Assembly (NCBI GenBank): GCA_016840825.1
Contig: JAEORN010000036.1
Location: 7,337 to 71,336, forward strand
Reading direction: 5' to 3'
Source of the DNA: Candidatus Thorarchaeota archaeon
GTDB taxonomy: Archaea > Asgardarchaeota > Thorarchaeia > Thorarchaeales > Thorarchaeaceae
DNA: 64,000 nucleotides
Positions 1 to 8,266 of this stretch are shown here, one piece after another. The translations under genes were made by a program, and so were the position numbers. Each line of letters starts with the position of its first letter. Within the stretch, counting starts at the first letter, position 1. The notes beneath the pieces were generated by a model. It did not search any database. It was given only the letters and a program-made list of their open reading frames with translations, and was not told the origin of the DNA.

Positions 1-1
1 T

Positions 2-304
2 TTTCGAAATCACCCCTTGATTGACAAATTCAAGAATTTAATGAATACGAATCTCGAATTTATTGTTGGAATAATCACGATGTATAATGGTTTCATCACT
101 GATGTTGTCGAAAGAGTTATGCAATTACCTCGTGGAACGAAACTTGTGGAATCTCTTAGGGATACGAATCCCTCCCTACCAGCACCCGATAGTATCAATG
201 AATGGTGGAGTTGTATTGAGAAACAAGCCCCAGGATTGACGGCACAGCTCAAGCTCTTGAACAACTTGATTCTCAATGTTGACTCGCTGTTTCAAAATGC
301 ATGA
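2..304 (+). CDS. Hypothetical protein, 5' end outside the window
   Basis: The reading frame is open from the left edge of the window to a TGA at 302-304, so only the C-terminal part (about 100 residues) is visible. An internal TTG at 17 could start a 95-residue protein but has no clear ribosome-binding site. The sequence is soluble and mixed in composition, with no cysteine cluster or membrane segment. I recognise no family. It ends one base before the stop of the opposite-strand prenyl synthase gene, so the two genes converge with no room for a separate terminator. The frame could also be a chance ORF; the tight convergence favours a real gene. Confidence 0.4.
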   Translation, partial: FRNHPLIDKFKNLMNTNLEFIVGIITMYNGFITDVVERVMQLPRGTKLVESLRDTNPSLPAPDSINEWWSCIEKQAPGLTAQLKLLNNLILNVDSLFQNA

Positions 305-1372
305 TCAATGTAATCTCTGGAGTACAAAATCCGCAATTTGCTCCAGAAGTGACTTTGTTGAAAAATCATGACCAACTAGAGCGTGCTTAGCTTTGCGAAC
401 ATAATCCTTAGTCAGTTCGATTGCAATGGGGATAGCTTCTGTCTTTTCAATTAGAACAAGTGCTTCTGTCACATCGCCCTTGGATAATGCCTGTAAGCAA
501 ATTAGTCGTTCTTCTTCCGATGATGCCTCAAGCGCATGAACTAATGGATATGTGCACCTCTTGGATAACAGGTCACTATGAACTGCCTTACCTGCGATAT
601 CCTCAGATGAGATAATGTTCAATATATCATCTCTAATCTGAAATGCATATCCAAGGTTCTCGCCAAATATGCCTAATGCCGTCACTTGCTCCTTTGTTCC
701 TTCCCCTACTGTTGCTCCCATTGACGCTGCAGCTTTAATGAATGAAACTGTTTTCTTGTTTACCATGTCAAGGTAATTATCCTTGGTCATTATTTTTGGA
801 TTGTCAGCCTGCATGAGCATGTCTGCCGCTTCGCCCTCACACATGCGAATGCCACCTTCAGCAATCTCAACCATTAGTTCCCCTGTGGCATATTTTCCGA
901 TCATTTTTACTGCTTGAGCAACCAAGAGGTCCCCCGCTAATATCGCCATCTTGTGACCGAACTTCTTGTGAGTTGATTCAACTCCTCTTCTGAGAGCATC
1001 CTCATCAATCACATCGTCGTGAATAAGGCTTGCAGTTTGAGCGAATTCAGTTGCAACTGCATATGGGAGCGCTTTTTCGATATCACCACCAACTGCTTCA
1101 CAACAAAGTACGACGAGTAAGGATCTTAGTCTCTTCCCTCCTGCTTTCAAAAGGTGCTTTGCTGTATCATACAGGATTTTTGGCTCTCCATCACTCCCTA
1201 GATAAGTGTCAATCTCATTGTTTATCCTATCCAATCGAGCTCTTACTTTTTCATTATGGAGCAAATCATTGAGAAAAACAATCTCGCCATTCTGAAACTC
1301 GCTCTGAAGAAAAACTTCCTCCGCATTTGTTTCTGCAATGACCTCTTTCTCATTCACGGCTTTTGCCTTCAC
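305..1372 (-). CDS. Polyprenyl diphosphate synthase, long-chain type
   Basis: This is a trans-isoprenyl diphosphate synthase that condenses isopentenyl diphosphate onto an allylic primer. Visible motifs are GGKR (residues 78-81), the first aspartate-rich motif DDVID (119-123) followed by the RRG substrate contact, and the second aspartate-rich motif DDILN (248-252). The residues before the first motif (TASLIHDD) are small, lacking the bulky aromatic at -5 that limits chain length in archaeal GGPP synthases. This resembles hexa- to octaprenyl synthases that make quinone side chains. At 355 residues it has about 40 more at the N terminus than the family norm. It diverges from the MenA-type gene at 1504, so a role in the menaquinone tail is likely. 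GGPP synthesis for lipids remains possible. Confidence 0.9.
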   Translation of the reverse strand: MKAKAVNEKEVIAETNAEEVFLQSEFQNGEIVFLNDLLHNEKVRARLDRINNEIDTYLGSDGEPKILYDTAKHLLKAGGKRLRSLLVVLCCEAVGGDIEKALPYAVATEFAQTASLIHDDVIDEDALRRGVESTHKKFGHKMAILAGDLLVAQAVKMIGKYATGELMVEIAEGGIRMCEGEAADMLMQADNPKIMTKDNYLDMVNKKTVSFIKAAASMGATVGEGTKEQVTALGIFGENLGYAFQIRDDILNIISSEDIAGKAVHSDLLSKRCTYPLVHALEASSEEERLICLQALSKGDVTEALVLIEKTEAIPIAIELTKDYVRKAKHALVGHDFSTKSLLEQIADFVLQRLH

Positions 1373-1503
1373 ATTGTATTGGTGTTCGTGAGATAGACTA
1401 TCTCCTATTAAGGAATTCTGAAACCTGAAATATCACTTTTGGTTTCAGGAAGAGTTTTCTGCGAACCATGCTTCGATTGTTCTAGGAATTAGGAGTTTAT
1501 AAT

Positions 1504-2547
1504 ATGAACGCAACTTCTCCTGAGCGTAATCAAATCAGCAAAGCTAAAGCTTTCTTTTTAGAATTGCGTGCACCTTTTCTTACAGCTTCAATAACACCTG
1601 TTTTTCTTGGGTCAGCAATTGCGTGGGCCCTTACTGGAGATTTCCTATTTGATGTGTTCATGTTGACGCTGATTGCAGGTGTTTGTTTACATATAGGTGC
1701 AAATGTTTCGAATGACTATTTTGATCATACATCTGAACGAACAGGATCTGATGATATCAATACTGAGTTCATTCGACCATTCACAGGTGGAAGTAGGATG
1801 ATACAGCTTGGGTATCTATCTCCAAAAGAGGTTCTAGTAGAAGCCCTTGTCTTTTTTGGCATTGCAGGAATCATCGGTGTCTATCTTGCTATTACAAGGG
1901 GTTTCCTGATACTGGTGCTTGGAGTCATCGGTGCTGGTTCAGGTTTCTTCTATACTGCACCACCATTTCAATTCGTTAAGAGAGGAATAGGTGAGATATT
2001 CATTGGCTTAAATTTCGGGGTTCTAATGACTTTGGGCTCGTACTATGTTCAAGCACTTGATATCATTTGGGAACCTATTATCGCCTCAGTACCGACTGCA
2101 TTACTCATTGCTGCTGTTCTATATATCAATGAATTTCCGGATTTCAATGCAGATAGAGACTCTGGGAAGCGAACCATAGTTGTACGCCTAGGAAGGGCAA
2201 GAGCTGCGAAGGGGTATGCATTAATCATTAGTATGACCTTTGCTTGGATTATCTTCTTTGCCTTCATACAACAAATAACTCCTGAATCTCTTCTTGCTTT
2301 GACGTTGCTACCGATTGGGTATGTAGGTGTAAAAACTGCACTTCGGGAATATGAAACTCCTCAACGACTAGTACCAGCAAACGCAGCAACTGTCCTTCTT
2401 CATATGCTGATCACACTCTACCTGACAGTTGGGTATATCCTGAAAGGATTTGGATTTGATATCCTGATTGTAGCTCTTGTAGGTATTATCATGCTTCTGA
2501 TTTGCTTTACTCAGTATAGGAGCCTCACTAGACCTCCTCCAATGTGA
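1504..2547 (+). CDS. menA: UbiA-family prenyltransferase, likely MenA (DHNA polyprenyltransferase)
   Basis: An integral membrane prenyltransferase of 347 residues that would attach a polyprenyl chain to 1,4-dihydroxy-2-naphthoate in menaquinone synthesis. The two Mg-diphosphate motifs are present: N70-D71-x2-D74 followed by an acidic stretch, and N209-EFPD-FNADRD-SGKRT (209-223), the second being typical of MenA rather than of digeranylgeranylglyceryl phosphate synthase. About nine hydrophobic helices surround them. The ATG is preceded by AGGAG. The gene is divergent from a long-chain prenyl synthase, which fits a quinone pathway. The paralogous lipid or heme O prenyltransferases cannot be fully excluded from sequence alone. 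Confidence 0.87.
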   Translation: MNATSPERNQISKAKAFFLELRAPFLTASITPVFLGSAIAWALTGDFLFDVFMLTLIAGVCLHIGANVSNDYFDHTSERTGSDDINTEFIRPFTGGSRMIQLGYLSPKEVLVEALVFFGIAGIIGVYLAITRGFLILVLGVIGAGSGFFYTAPPFQFVKRGIGEIFIGLNFGVLMTLGSYYVQALDIIWEPIIASVPTALLIAAVLYINEFPDFNADRDSGKRTIVVRLGRARAAKGYALIISMTFAWIIFFAFIQQITPESLLALTLLPIGYVGVKTALREYETPQRLVPANAATVLLHMLITLYLTVGYILKGFGFDILIVALVGIIMLLICFTQYRSLTRPPPM

Positions 2548-2551
2548 CGGA

Positions 2552-3013
2552 CTACCTTTCTTTACTAGACCACTTATAGAATTTGATTCCCTTCCAATAA
2601 TGGATGATGTGGGGAGTCACCTCCAAAGCGACTCTAGAGCCCATTGGAAAACCGTATCCCAAGAAGTCAAGATATTTACTCATGTACTTGTTTAGAATAA
2701 TATCTCCCATTTCAGGGATGCCTATCACTTTAGCGACACCTCTTACAAGTACACCTTTATTTCCCGCTGGTGAATGGGGATCTCTCTCATCAACCGTAAC
2801 TGCAACATTTGGATTGTGGAGGATATTCTTCAATTTCTTCGTCTTCTCATTTGTGATGAGATAGAGTTTCCCTGTTTCCTCATCCCAATAATAGAACATT
2901 GTTGTGATATGTGGAAGACACCCTGGTTCAGCTGTTGAAAGATATGCGAAGAAACCATTATTGAGTATCTCGTGAACATATCGCGGTATTTCGATCTGAG
3001 GCGTTTGATTCAT
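2552..3013 (-). CDS. Pyridoxamine 5'-phosphate oxidase-like FMN/F420-binding split-barrel protein
   Basis: A 153-residue soluble protein of the PNPOx-like split-barrel superfamily. The opening strands (FFAYLSTAEPGCLPHITTMF), the KTKKLKNILHNPNVAV segment and the VLVRGVAKVIG strand match the usual order of this fold. Members bind FMN, F420 or heme, and the substrate cannot be told from the sequence. It lies 6 bp downstream of a membrane-anchored paralogue (3020-4276) on the same strand, so they are probably co-transcribed. Its stop lies 4 bp from the stop of menA, a tight convergent pair. Confidence 0.83.
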   Translation of the reverse strand: MNQTPQIEIPRYVHEILNNGFFAYLSTAEPGCLPHITTMFYYWDEETGKLYLITNEKTKKLKNILHNPNVAVTVDERDPHSPAGNKGVLVRGVAKVIGIPEMGDIILNKYMSKYLDFLGYGFPMGSRVALEVTPHIIHYWKGIKFYKWSSKER

Positions 3014-3019
3014 CTATGA

Positions 3020-4276
3020 TCACACCCTCAATGAAGTAGGTCGTGCTTCTCTCCAATATGTCACGCTTTCAGGTTCTAATCTAACAAGGACTCGTGACAG
3101 GAACGGTTTACTCTGCCAAGCGAGAGGTAGGTTTTGAGACTCATCTTTATAGTATCTTGTGTATTTTGGATACTTCTTTGCAAACATCAATCGCACTCGT
3201 ATCATTGATAATCCATAGATGAACATCTTTAGAATTCCAAATGGTGAGATTTCCCCGAGGATTGTCCCAGTTCCTTGCATTAACAATGTCCTATTGTTCA
3301 TCACATTCTTTCTATCTCGCATATCAACGAGCACTGCGATTTTGTTGTTATTCTTAAGATAGCGGTACTTGGCAGATTTCACGCTAATGGCAAAGTATAG
3401 GTTTCTGCCATCATAACCAAAGATTACTGGTGTGGTGTGTGGATCTCTCTTAGTGCAAACTGACACATAGGCGAACTTTTCATTATACAATATGCTCTCC
3501 ACGTCAGGAGGGAACCAAGGTATTGTTTCCATTGCAAGGAAACTGATGAATGTTAGCAGAAAAACCCCCACAAGAAATCCTATGATTCCAAGTGTCAGTA
3601 ATGTTGAAGACGTTGCAATGGGAAGCAAGAGACCTGCTGATGCAACCCAAAGTAGATTGACCCAATCTATTGATTTCAACGTATGCAACTCGGAATATGC
3701 TGTATATTCTAGACCTCGTCTTCCTCTTGCCGCTCTGGCAAGATCAATTGATCGCTTTGCCGCAAAGAGTGTTGTGAGCAATGAAAGCCATAGACGATAT
3801 GCGATATCCCAAGTTAGAATCAGAATTAGGAGAGTCAAAATAGGATTTCCATACCCTGTTCCTAGGAAATCTGATAGGATTGATGGCTCAAGAATAAAGA
3901 CGTAGAAAGATACTCCTATGAATGCTGCAGCGCTACCTGCAAGTTCGTATTTCCTATCACCTAGAAGATGATACTTGTATGAAGCCAACACTTCTAGTTC
4001 TTGCACATTTGTTGGATTCTTCAACCTACGTAACCATGGAATGAGGAATAAGCAGCCTGACGACCATACAACTGTGTACATGATTGCCAGAGTACCAAAC
4101 ACAACAGACTGCCATGGCATTTGAAAATACAGAAATGCCATGATTCCAACTGTTTCTACCAGTAGCAATTGAGCCAAGACCCGTAGGTCTGGTCGTAGCC
4201 ACTTGAAAGGTGGAACGCGCTCTACAATTTCCTCATAGAGCCATTTCTTTTCTTCAAGATCCACATTTTGAAACAT
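3020..4276 (-). CDS. Membrane protein fused to a C-terminal PNPOx-like split barrel
   Basis: A 418-residue protein with about six hydrophobic helices in residues ~30-250 and a soluble C-terminal split-barrel domain from about residue 255 (YNEKFAYVSVCTKRDPHTTP, then KYRYLKNNNKIAVLVDMRD and a LLMQGTGTILG strand). The barrel is homologous in layout to the separate protein at 2552-3013. A flavin or F420 enzyme tethered to the membrane is the natural reading, perhaps handling a lipid-soluble substrate, but no function is known to me. The start follows the stop of the preceding same-strand gene region by about 50 bp. The fusion architecture is uncommon. Confidence 0.83.
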   Translation of the reverse strand: MFQNVDLEEKKWLYEEIVERVPPFKWLRPDLRVLAQLLLVETVGIMAFLYFQMPWQSVVFGTLAIMYTVVWSSGCLFLIPWLRRLKNPTNVQELEVLASYKYHLLGDRKYELAGSAAAFIGVSFYVFILEPSILSDFLGTGYGNPILTLLILILTWDIAYRLWLSLLTTLFAAKRSIDLARAARGRRGLEYTAYSELHTLKSIDWVNLLWVASAGLLLPIATSSTLLTLGIIGFLVGVFLLTFISFLAMETIPWFPPDVESILYNEKFAYVSVCTKRDPHTTPVIFGYDGRNLYFAISVKSAKYRYLKNNNKIAVLVDMRDRKNVMNNRTLLMQGTGTILGEISPFGILKMFIYGLSMIRVRLMFAKKYPKYTRYYKDESQNLPLAWQSKPFLSRVLVRLEPESVTYWREARPTSLRV

Positions 4277-4325
4277 TAGCGGACATATTCAGGATATGCC
4301 TTATGTTACTTGCGAAATGGAGGTC

Positions 4326-5549
4326 CTATTCATAGATCTCTTCTAGACCGTCCCATTCGAATCCCATGGCTTGAGCTACAAGAACCACTAGATCCTTGGA
4401 TAATTTGTTCGATCCTGCTCCTGGAAGTTGGTTATGCATGAAGTCAACGCAAGATGGACAGTGAGATGCGACTACATCTGCGTTGGTGGCTTCTATGTCC
4501 TTTACCTTAAGGTCATTAATCTTCACAGCAAAGTCGTTGTCAATGGCTCGAAGGACTCCCCCAGAACCACAGCAGTAACAGTTTGCCTTGTTGTGAGGTA
4601 ACTCTTCAAAGGTAACTCCAGGAAGATGCTCAAGCACCTTGCGAGGTTCCTCGTAGAATCCTGCATTTCTGCCTGCATCACAACCATCATGGAATGTGAC
4701 TGTAAGGTCGAGTGGTGTGGTGAATTCGAGTTTATTAGCATCGAGAAGTTCCAATAGAAACTCTGCTCCATATACAATCTCGAATCCATGATCTATCCCA
4801 AGGAACTCGTGGTATTCATGTGCCCACATCTTGTAGCATCCTGGGCAATTAGTGACGATTCTCTCAACACCCAGCTCTTTGTATTTCTCGATGTTGTGCA
4901 TTGCGAACTTCTTAGCGGTATCAAAATCTCCCGTCATAATCATTGGTGCACCACAGCAATACTCCTCCTCACCAAGTAGTGTAAAGTCAACACCAGCCTT
5001 GTCGTATATGAGGGTAGATGCAATAGTACCCTGAATTGAAACACCTTTGAATGAAGACGCACAACCCATGAATAGTGCTGTCTTTGCTGCTTTCCCCTGC
5101 AAATCAAGAACCATATCCTCGTCAGGATGCCAGTATGACCAACCTTCGATTCGATCCATCTGGGACTGACCTTGAATGTTGTTAGTCTTGAGAAGTGTAT
5201 CCCTAGCAGCCTGTAGCTGTTCTGGCCACATTCCTCTCTTCAAGAAGTCATGACGAAGTAGTTGGTAGATCTTCACGAACGGGATATCGACCTGACAAAT
5301 TTCCTCACAGCCCCCACATAGCGTACAGCCAAAAATGGCGTCTCTGAGTCCTTCCAGACCTTGCGAAGCCCTTAGGCGTCCCTGAATAAGATTCCTTGCA
5401 ATTACCATCTTCCCTTTGCCTGAGTAGCTATCACGTCGCTTGACTTTGTATGTTGGACAAGCTCCATTGCCTACTTGGCAGAAACTACATTGAGCGCATG
5501 TAAAAGGGATTTCATGGAGTTCGTGTGCTTCAAGTGTTGGGAATCGCAT
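4326..5549 (-). CDS. HdrD/GlcF-like Fe-S protein with two CCG domains, complex I-associated
   Basis: A 407-residue Fe-S oxidoreductase subunit. It has two N-terminal ferredoxin-type [4Fe-4S] motifs (C18-x2-C21-x2-C24-x6-C31-P and C75-x2-C78-x2-C81-x3-C85), then two CCG domains (EEYCCGAP with NCPGC; NCYCCGSGG with HCPSC). CCG domains hold the active-site clusters of heterodisulfide reductase HdrB/HdrD and occur in GlcF/LldE-type dehydrogenases. The first motif has six residues before the last cysteine where the three paralogues in this window have three, an unusual spacing. The gene is divergent from the GlcD-NuoB fusion, so it is the obvious candidate partner of that FAD domain. The substrate is unknown. 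Confidence 0.9.
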   Translation of the reverse strand: MRFPTLEAHELHEIPFTCAQCSFCQVGNGACPTYKVKRRDSYSGKGKMVIARNLIQGRLRASQGLEGLRDAIFGCTLCGGCEEICQVDIPFVKIYQLLRHDFLKRGMWPEQLQAARDTLLKTNNIQGQSQMDRIEGWSYWHPDEDMVLDLQGKAAKTALFMGCASSFKGVSIQGTIASTLIYDKAGVDFTLLGEEEYCCGAPMIMTGDFDTAKKFAMHNIEKYKELGVERIVTNCPGCYKMWAHEYHEFLGIDHGFEIVYGAEFLLELLDANKLEFTTPLDLTVTFHDGCDAGRNAGFYEEPRKVLEHLPGVTFEELPHNKANCYCCGSGGVLRAIDNDFAVKINDLKVKDIEATNADVVASHCPSCVDFMHNQLPGAGSNKLSKDLVVLVAQAMGFEWDGLEEIYE

Positions 5550-5653
5550 GTTCGTAACCTCGTCATTCCTGTTGAAATGTCTATCGAAAGCAGATTACTG
5601 CGTTACACTTCGGAATACAATACCCCACAAATACCTTTCCACAACCATGGTTA

Positions 5654-5668
5654 TTTACACGATGTAAA
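5654..5668. promoter_or_regulatory. Inverted repeat TTTACA-n3-TGTAAA, possible operator
   Basis: A perfect 6-bp inverted repeat with a 3-bp spacer in the divergent region between the HdrD-like gene (start 5549) and the glcD-nuoB fusion (start 5777). Its position about 105 bp from each start suits a shared operator. No cognate regulator is visible in the window. A related 12-bp palindrome TTACAATTGTAA lies upstream of the second multiheme cytochrome at 22345-22356. Confidence 0.35.
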
Positions 5669-5700
5669 CAAAAAATGAGCTGGGAGCAAAAATTCTCTCT

Positions 5701-5725
5701 CTCGCTAGGTTTTTATGTTAGCGAG
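5701..5725 (+). promoter_or_regulatory. Inverted repeat enclosing a TATA-like box upstream of glcD-nuoB
   Basis: CTCGCTA (5701-5707) and TAGCGAG (5719-5725) form a perfect 7-bp inverted repeat. The 11-bp interval contains TTTTTATG, a plausible archaeal TATA box about 60 bp upstream of the ATG at 5777. A protein bound to the repeat would block the promoter, so this may be a repressor site. It could instead be a transcribed hairpin if initiation is further upstream. Confidence 0.4.
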
Positions 5726-5776
5726 GTTTCATTCGCGGAGTAAGGGTATCCGGACCAATATACGGAGACGCCTCCC

Positions 5777-7717
5777 ATGGGACTCAAGAAAAGACAAATC
5801 GAGAAGCTTGCAGAAATCTTCGGAGACCGACTTATCACTGAGAAGCACGAGCTAGTCATGTTCAACACTGACGTTGGTGCATTACCAAAACAAGTCGGTT
5901 ACATGATGAACAACAAGCCTGATGGTGCTGTACAGCCAACCACTCCGGAGGAGATTCAAGCTCTCTACAAAGTAGCAAACGATGAGAAGATTCCTCTGGT
6001 TCCGCGAGGTGCTGGAACTAGTGGGTATGGAGGAGCCATTCCACGAAAGGGTGGAATCATAGTTGATATTCGAAGGATGAACAATGTCCTAGAGGTAGAC
6101 GATGAGAATCTAACAGTTCTTGTTGAACCAGGAATCTCTTGGTCAAATCTTCAATTTGAGCTTAACAAGAAGGGACTCGATCTGAGGTGCTATCCTTCAT
6201 CTGGATTGGCTGCAACTATTGGAGGATGGGTTGCACAAGGTGGCGACGGTATTGGGTCTCTAAAGTATGGAAATATCAATTCGAATGTTCTTGAGTTTGA
6301 GGTCGTGCTGCCTGATGGAAAGATCATCAAAACGATGGATACTGACTTATTCTGTGATACCGAAGGAATTCTTGGAATCATCACAAAGGTCCGGATAAAG
6401 GTCAAGAAGCTACTCCCAATCAAACCGATCGTCGTTAGTTTCCCGGAGAACTACCAAATGGTTCTCGCTATGGAGAAAATGCTTGAAGAAGGTCCTTTGC
6501 CCTTTACGATTAAATTCGAAGAATCGAAGTATACTGATCTCAAGAAGAAGGTCTGGGATGCAGAAGAGCCTTTTCCCTTCCCTGTATATCATGGAACGGT
6601 TATGGTTGCATACGAGGGTACAGAAGAAGAGATAGAAGAGGGTTTTGAGGTTGTTCGACATGTCACAGAGGAATACAACGGAGCTGTATATGATGAGCAT
6701 GTTGCAGCTCATGAGTGGCATGACCGTTTCTATCCTATGCGTGTGAAGAAAGCTGGCCCTACTCTTGTTGTTGGACAGGCTTTCGCTCCACTTGAGAATC
6801 TTGAGGCTATTCTTTCTGATTTCCAATTTGAACAGGCTTCTGCAGAAGCTGGTATTGATGGTTATGTTACTTCAAAGAATGGCGTTACGATCATGGGATA
6901 TTTCCTAGAAGATGAACGACGCCACTTCTTTATGCTTTCATGGTCTCAGAGTTTTGTGATTTTCAAAATAGCACAACGTCATGGTGGGCATCCACATGGA
7001 ATCGGTATCTGGTTCGCTAACTATGCACCGCAATACTTCGGACAGCGACGACTTGCGAGGATACGAGCTGCCAAGCTAAAGTACGATAAGAAAGAAATCT
7101 CCAATCCCGGAAAGATATTTGCATATTGGCTACCTTTCATACTTCGTATTGGTAAGTACTTTATGTGGATTGGCTATGACCTGTTCAGGAATGGTTTTGG
7201 ACGCATTGCCCCTATCCTTTTGAAATGGCTTCAGAACGTCCCACCCCTCAAATGGATGCTTCGATGGGGTAGAGCACACAGTCCTTGGCCCGTTCAATTT
7301 GGGATTGGTTGTTGTATGTTAGACGGTGCTGCGGCTGTTGCTTCCAGATGGGATATTGAACGATTTGGAATGCTTCCGTTATTTGGGCCCCGTCAAGCTG
7401 ATGTTCTATGGATATCAGGCTCACTCACAAAGAAGATGACTCCTAGACTACGAAGAATCTATGAACAAATGCCAGAACCCAAGTATGTGATTAGCTTTGG
7501 TCAATGTGCTGCGAGTGGAGGTATGTTTTGGGATGGATATTCGTTGATGACACCTCCTGATAAGGTGGTACCAGTCGATGTGTATCTGCCAGGATGTCCA
7601 CCAAAACCTGCTGACTTTGTAAGAGCACATATCATACTCCAGAATAAGATACGCGCAGGTACGACCTACTGGCAAAAGAAATACGAAAACCAAGACGCAA
7701 TGGGGATGATGCAATGA
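5777..7717 (+). CDS. Fusion of GlcD-type FAD oxidoreductase with complex I subunit NuoB
   Basis: A single 646-residue ORF joining two families. Residues ~1-455 are a FAD_binding_4/FAD-oxidase_C protein with the flavin loop PRGAGTSGYGGA (~76-87) and the closing NPGKIF segment. The usual GEHGIG active-site motif of 2-hydroxyacid dehydrogenases reads PHGIG near residue 405. Residues ~455-505 are an amphipathic linker. Residues ~505-630 are NuoB, starting with WGRAHSPWP. All four ligands of cluster N2 are present: C512, C513, C577 and C607. The next gene starts within its stop codon, and the other complex I subunits follow. Separate nuoB, nuoE, nuoF and nuoG are absent, so the flavodomain may be the electron-input module. 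Substrate and direction are unknown. Confidence 0.95.
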   Translation: MGLKKRQIEKLAEIFGDRLITEKHELVMFNTDVGALPKQVGYMMNNKPDGAVQPTTPEEIQALYKVANDEKIPLVPRGAGTSGYGGAIPRKGGIIVDIRRMNNVLEVDDENLTVLVEPGISWSNLQFELNKKGLDLRCYPSSGLAATIGGWVAQGGDGIGSLKYGNINSNVLEFEVVLPDGKIIKTMDTDLFCDTEGILGIITKVRIKVKKLLPIKPIVVSFPENYQMVLAMEKMLEEGPLPFTIKFEESKYTDLKKKVWDAEEPFPFPVYHGTVMVAYEGTEEEIEEGFEVVRHVTEEYNGAVYDEHVAAHEWHDRFYPMRVKKAGPTLVVGQAFAPLENLEAILSDFQFEQASAEAGIDGYVTSKNGVTIMGYFLEDERRHFFMLSWSQSFVIFKIAQRHGGHPHGIGIWFANYAPQYFGQRRLARIRAAKLKYDKKEISNPGKIFAYWLPFILRIGKYFMWIGYDLFRNGFGRIAPILLKWLQNVPPLKWMLRWGRAHSPWPVQFGIGCCMLDGAAAVASRWDIERFGMLPLFGPRQADVLWISGSLTKKMTPRLRRIYEQMPEPKYVISFGQCAASGGMFWDGYSLMTPPDKVVPVDVYLPGCPPKPADFVRAHIILQNKIRAGTTYWQKKYENQDAMGMMQ

Positions 7718-8259
7718 ATCGCAGGTTGAATGAGGATGCAGATCGATATTGTATGTTTTGGCTAGGCATAGTTATGATGACTGCCTACTACTTTGAGTTC
7801 ATATTCAAGACATCGGTTGGATGGTTAATCATCGATCCAGTGAATCTGTCGAGTCTATTTGCCTTTCCGCCAGTTATCTCTGTATTCTTTGCAGGATACT
7901 TCATTCCCGAACGGAGCAAGATGAAGAATGTTCTACTAGCTCTTGCTGTTTTCTTTTCGCTGATGTATTTCCTTGCATCTTTTGTTGTCTACACTTGGGC
8001 ATTGGATGATGCAGTGTGGTATAGCTTTTGGGGTATAGGATCTGCAATCGTTGTTGCAGGTGGTGCAGCGATGCTCAAAGTAACCACAGAGGATGAAGCT
8101 TATACTCCGGGTATTATGGATATTAGCAAGCTCCACTATGGTCCTCCAGCTGTGGAACCTGAGGTTGAGGTAGAAGCAGAAACTGTAGAATCCTCAGAGA
8201 GTGAAGAAAAATCAAAAGAAGAGGAAGAATCAGTAGCCACAGTTGAGGCTACTGATTGA
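7714..8259 (+). CDS. Four-helix membrane protein with acidic tail, coupled to glcD-nuoB
   Basis: A 181-residue protein whose ATG overlaps the TGA of the fusion gene (ATGA), implying translational coupling. It shows about four hydrophobic helices in residues ~15-130, then a hydrophilic tail very rich in Glu and Ser/Val (residues ~145-181). I recognise no family. Its position at the head of the complex I locus and its coupling suggest an accessory subunit or assembly factor for the fusion protein. The acidic tail could dock the soluble flavodomain near the membrane, but this is inference. It ends 7 bp before the stop of an opposite-strand gene. Confidence 0.78.
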   Translation: MNRRLNEDADRYCMFWLGIVMMTAYYFEFIFKTSVGWLIIDPVNLSSLFAFPPVISVFFAGYFIPERSKMKNVLLALAVFFSLMYFLASFVVYTWALDDAVWYSFWGIGSAIVVAGGAAMLKVTTEDEAYTPGIMDISKLHYGPPAVEPEVEVEAETVESSESEEKSKEEEESVATVEATD

Positions 8260-8266
8260 TCACCTC

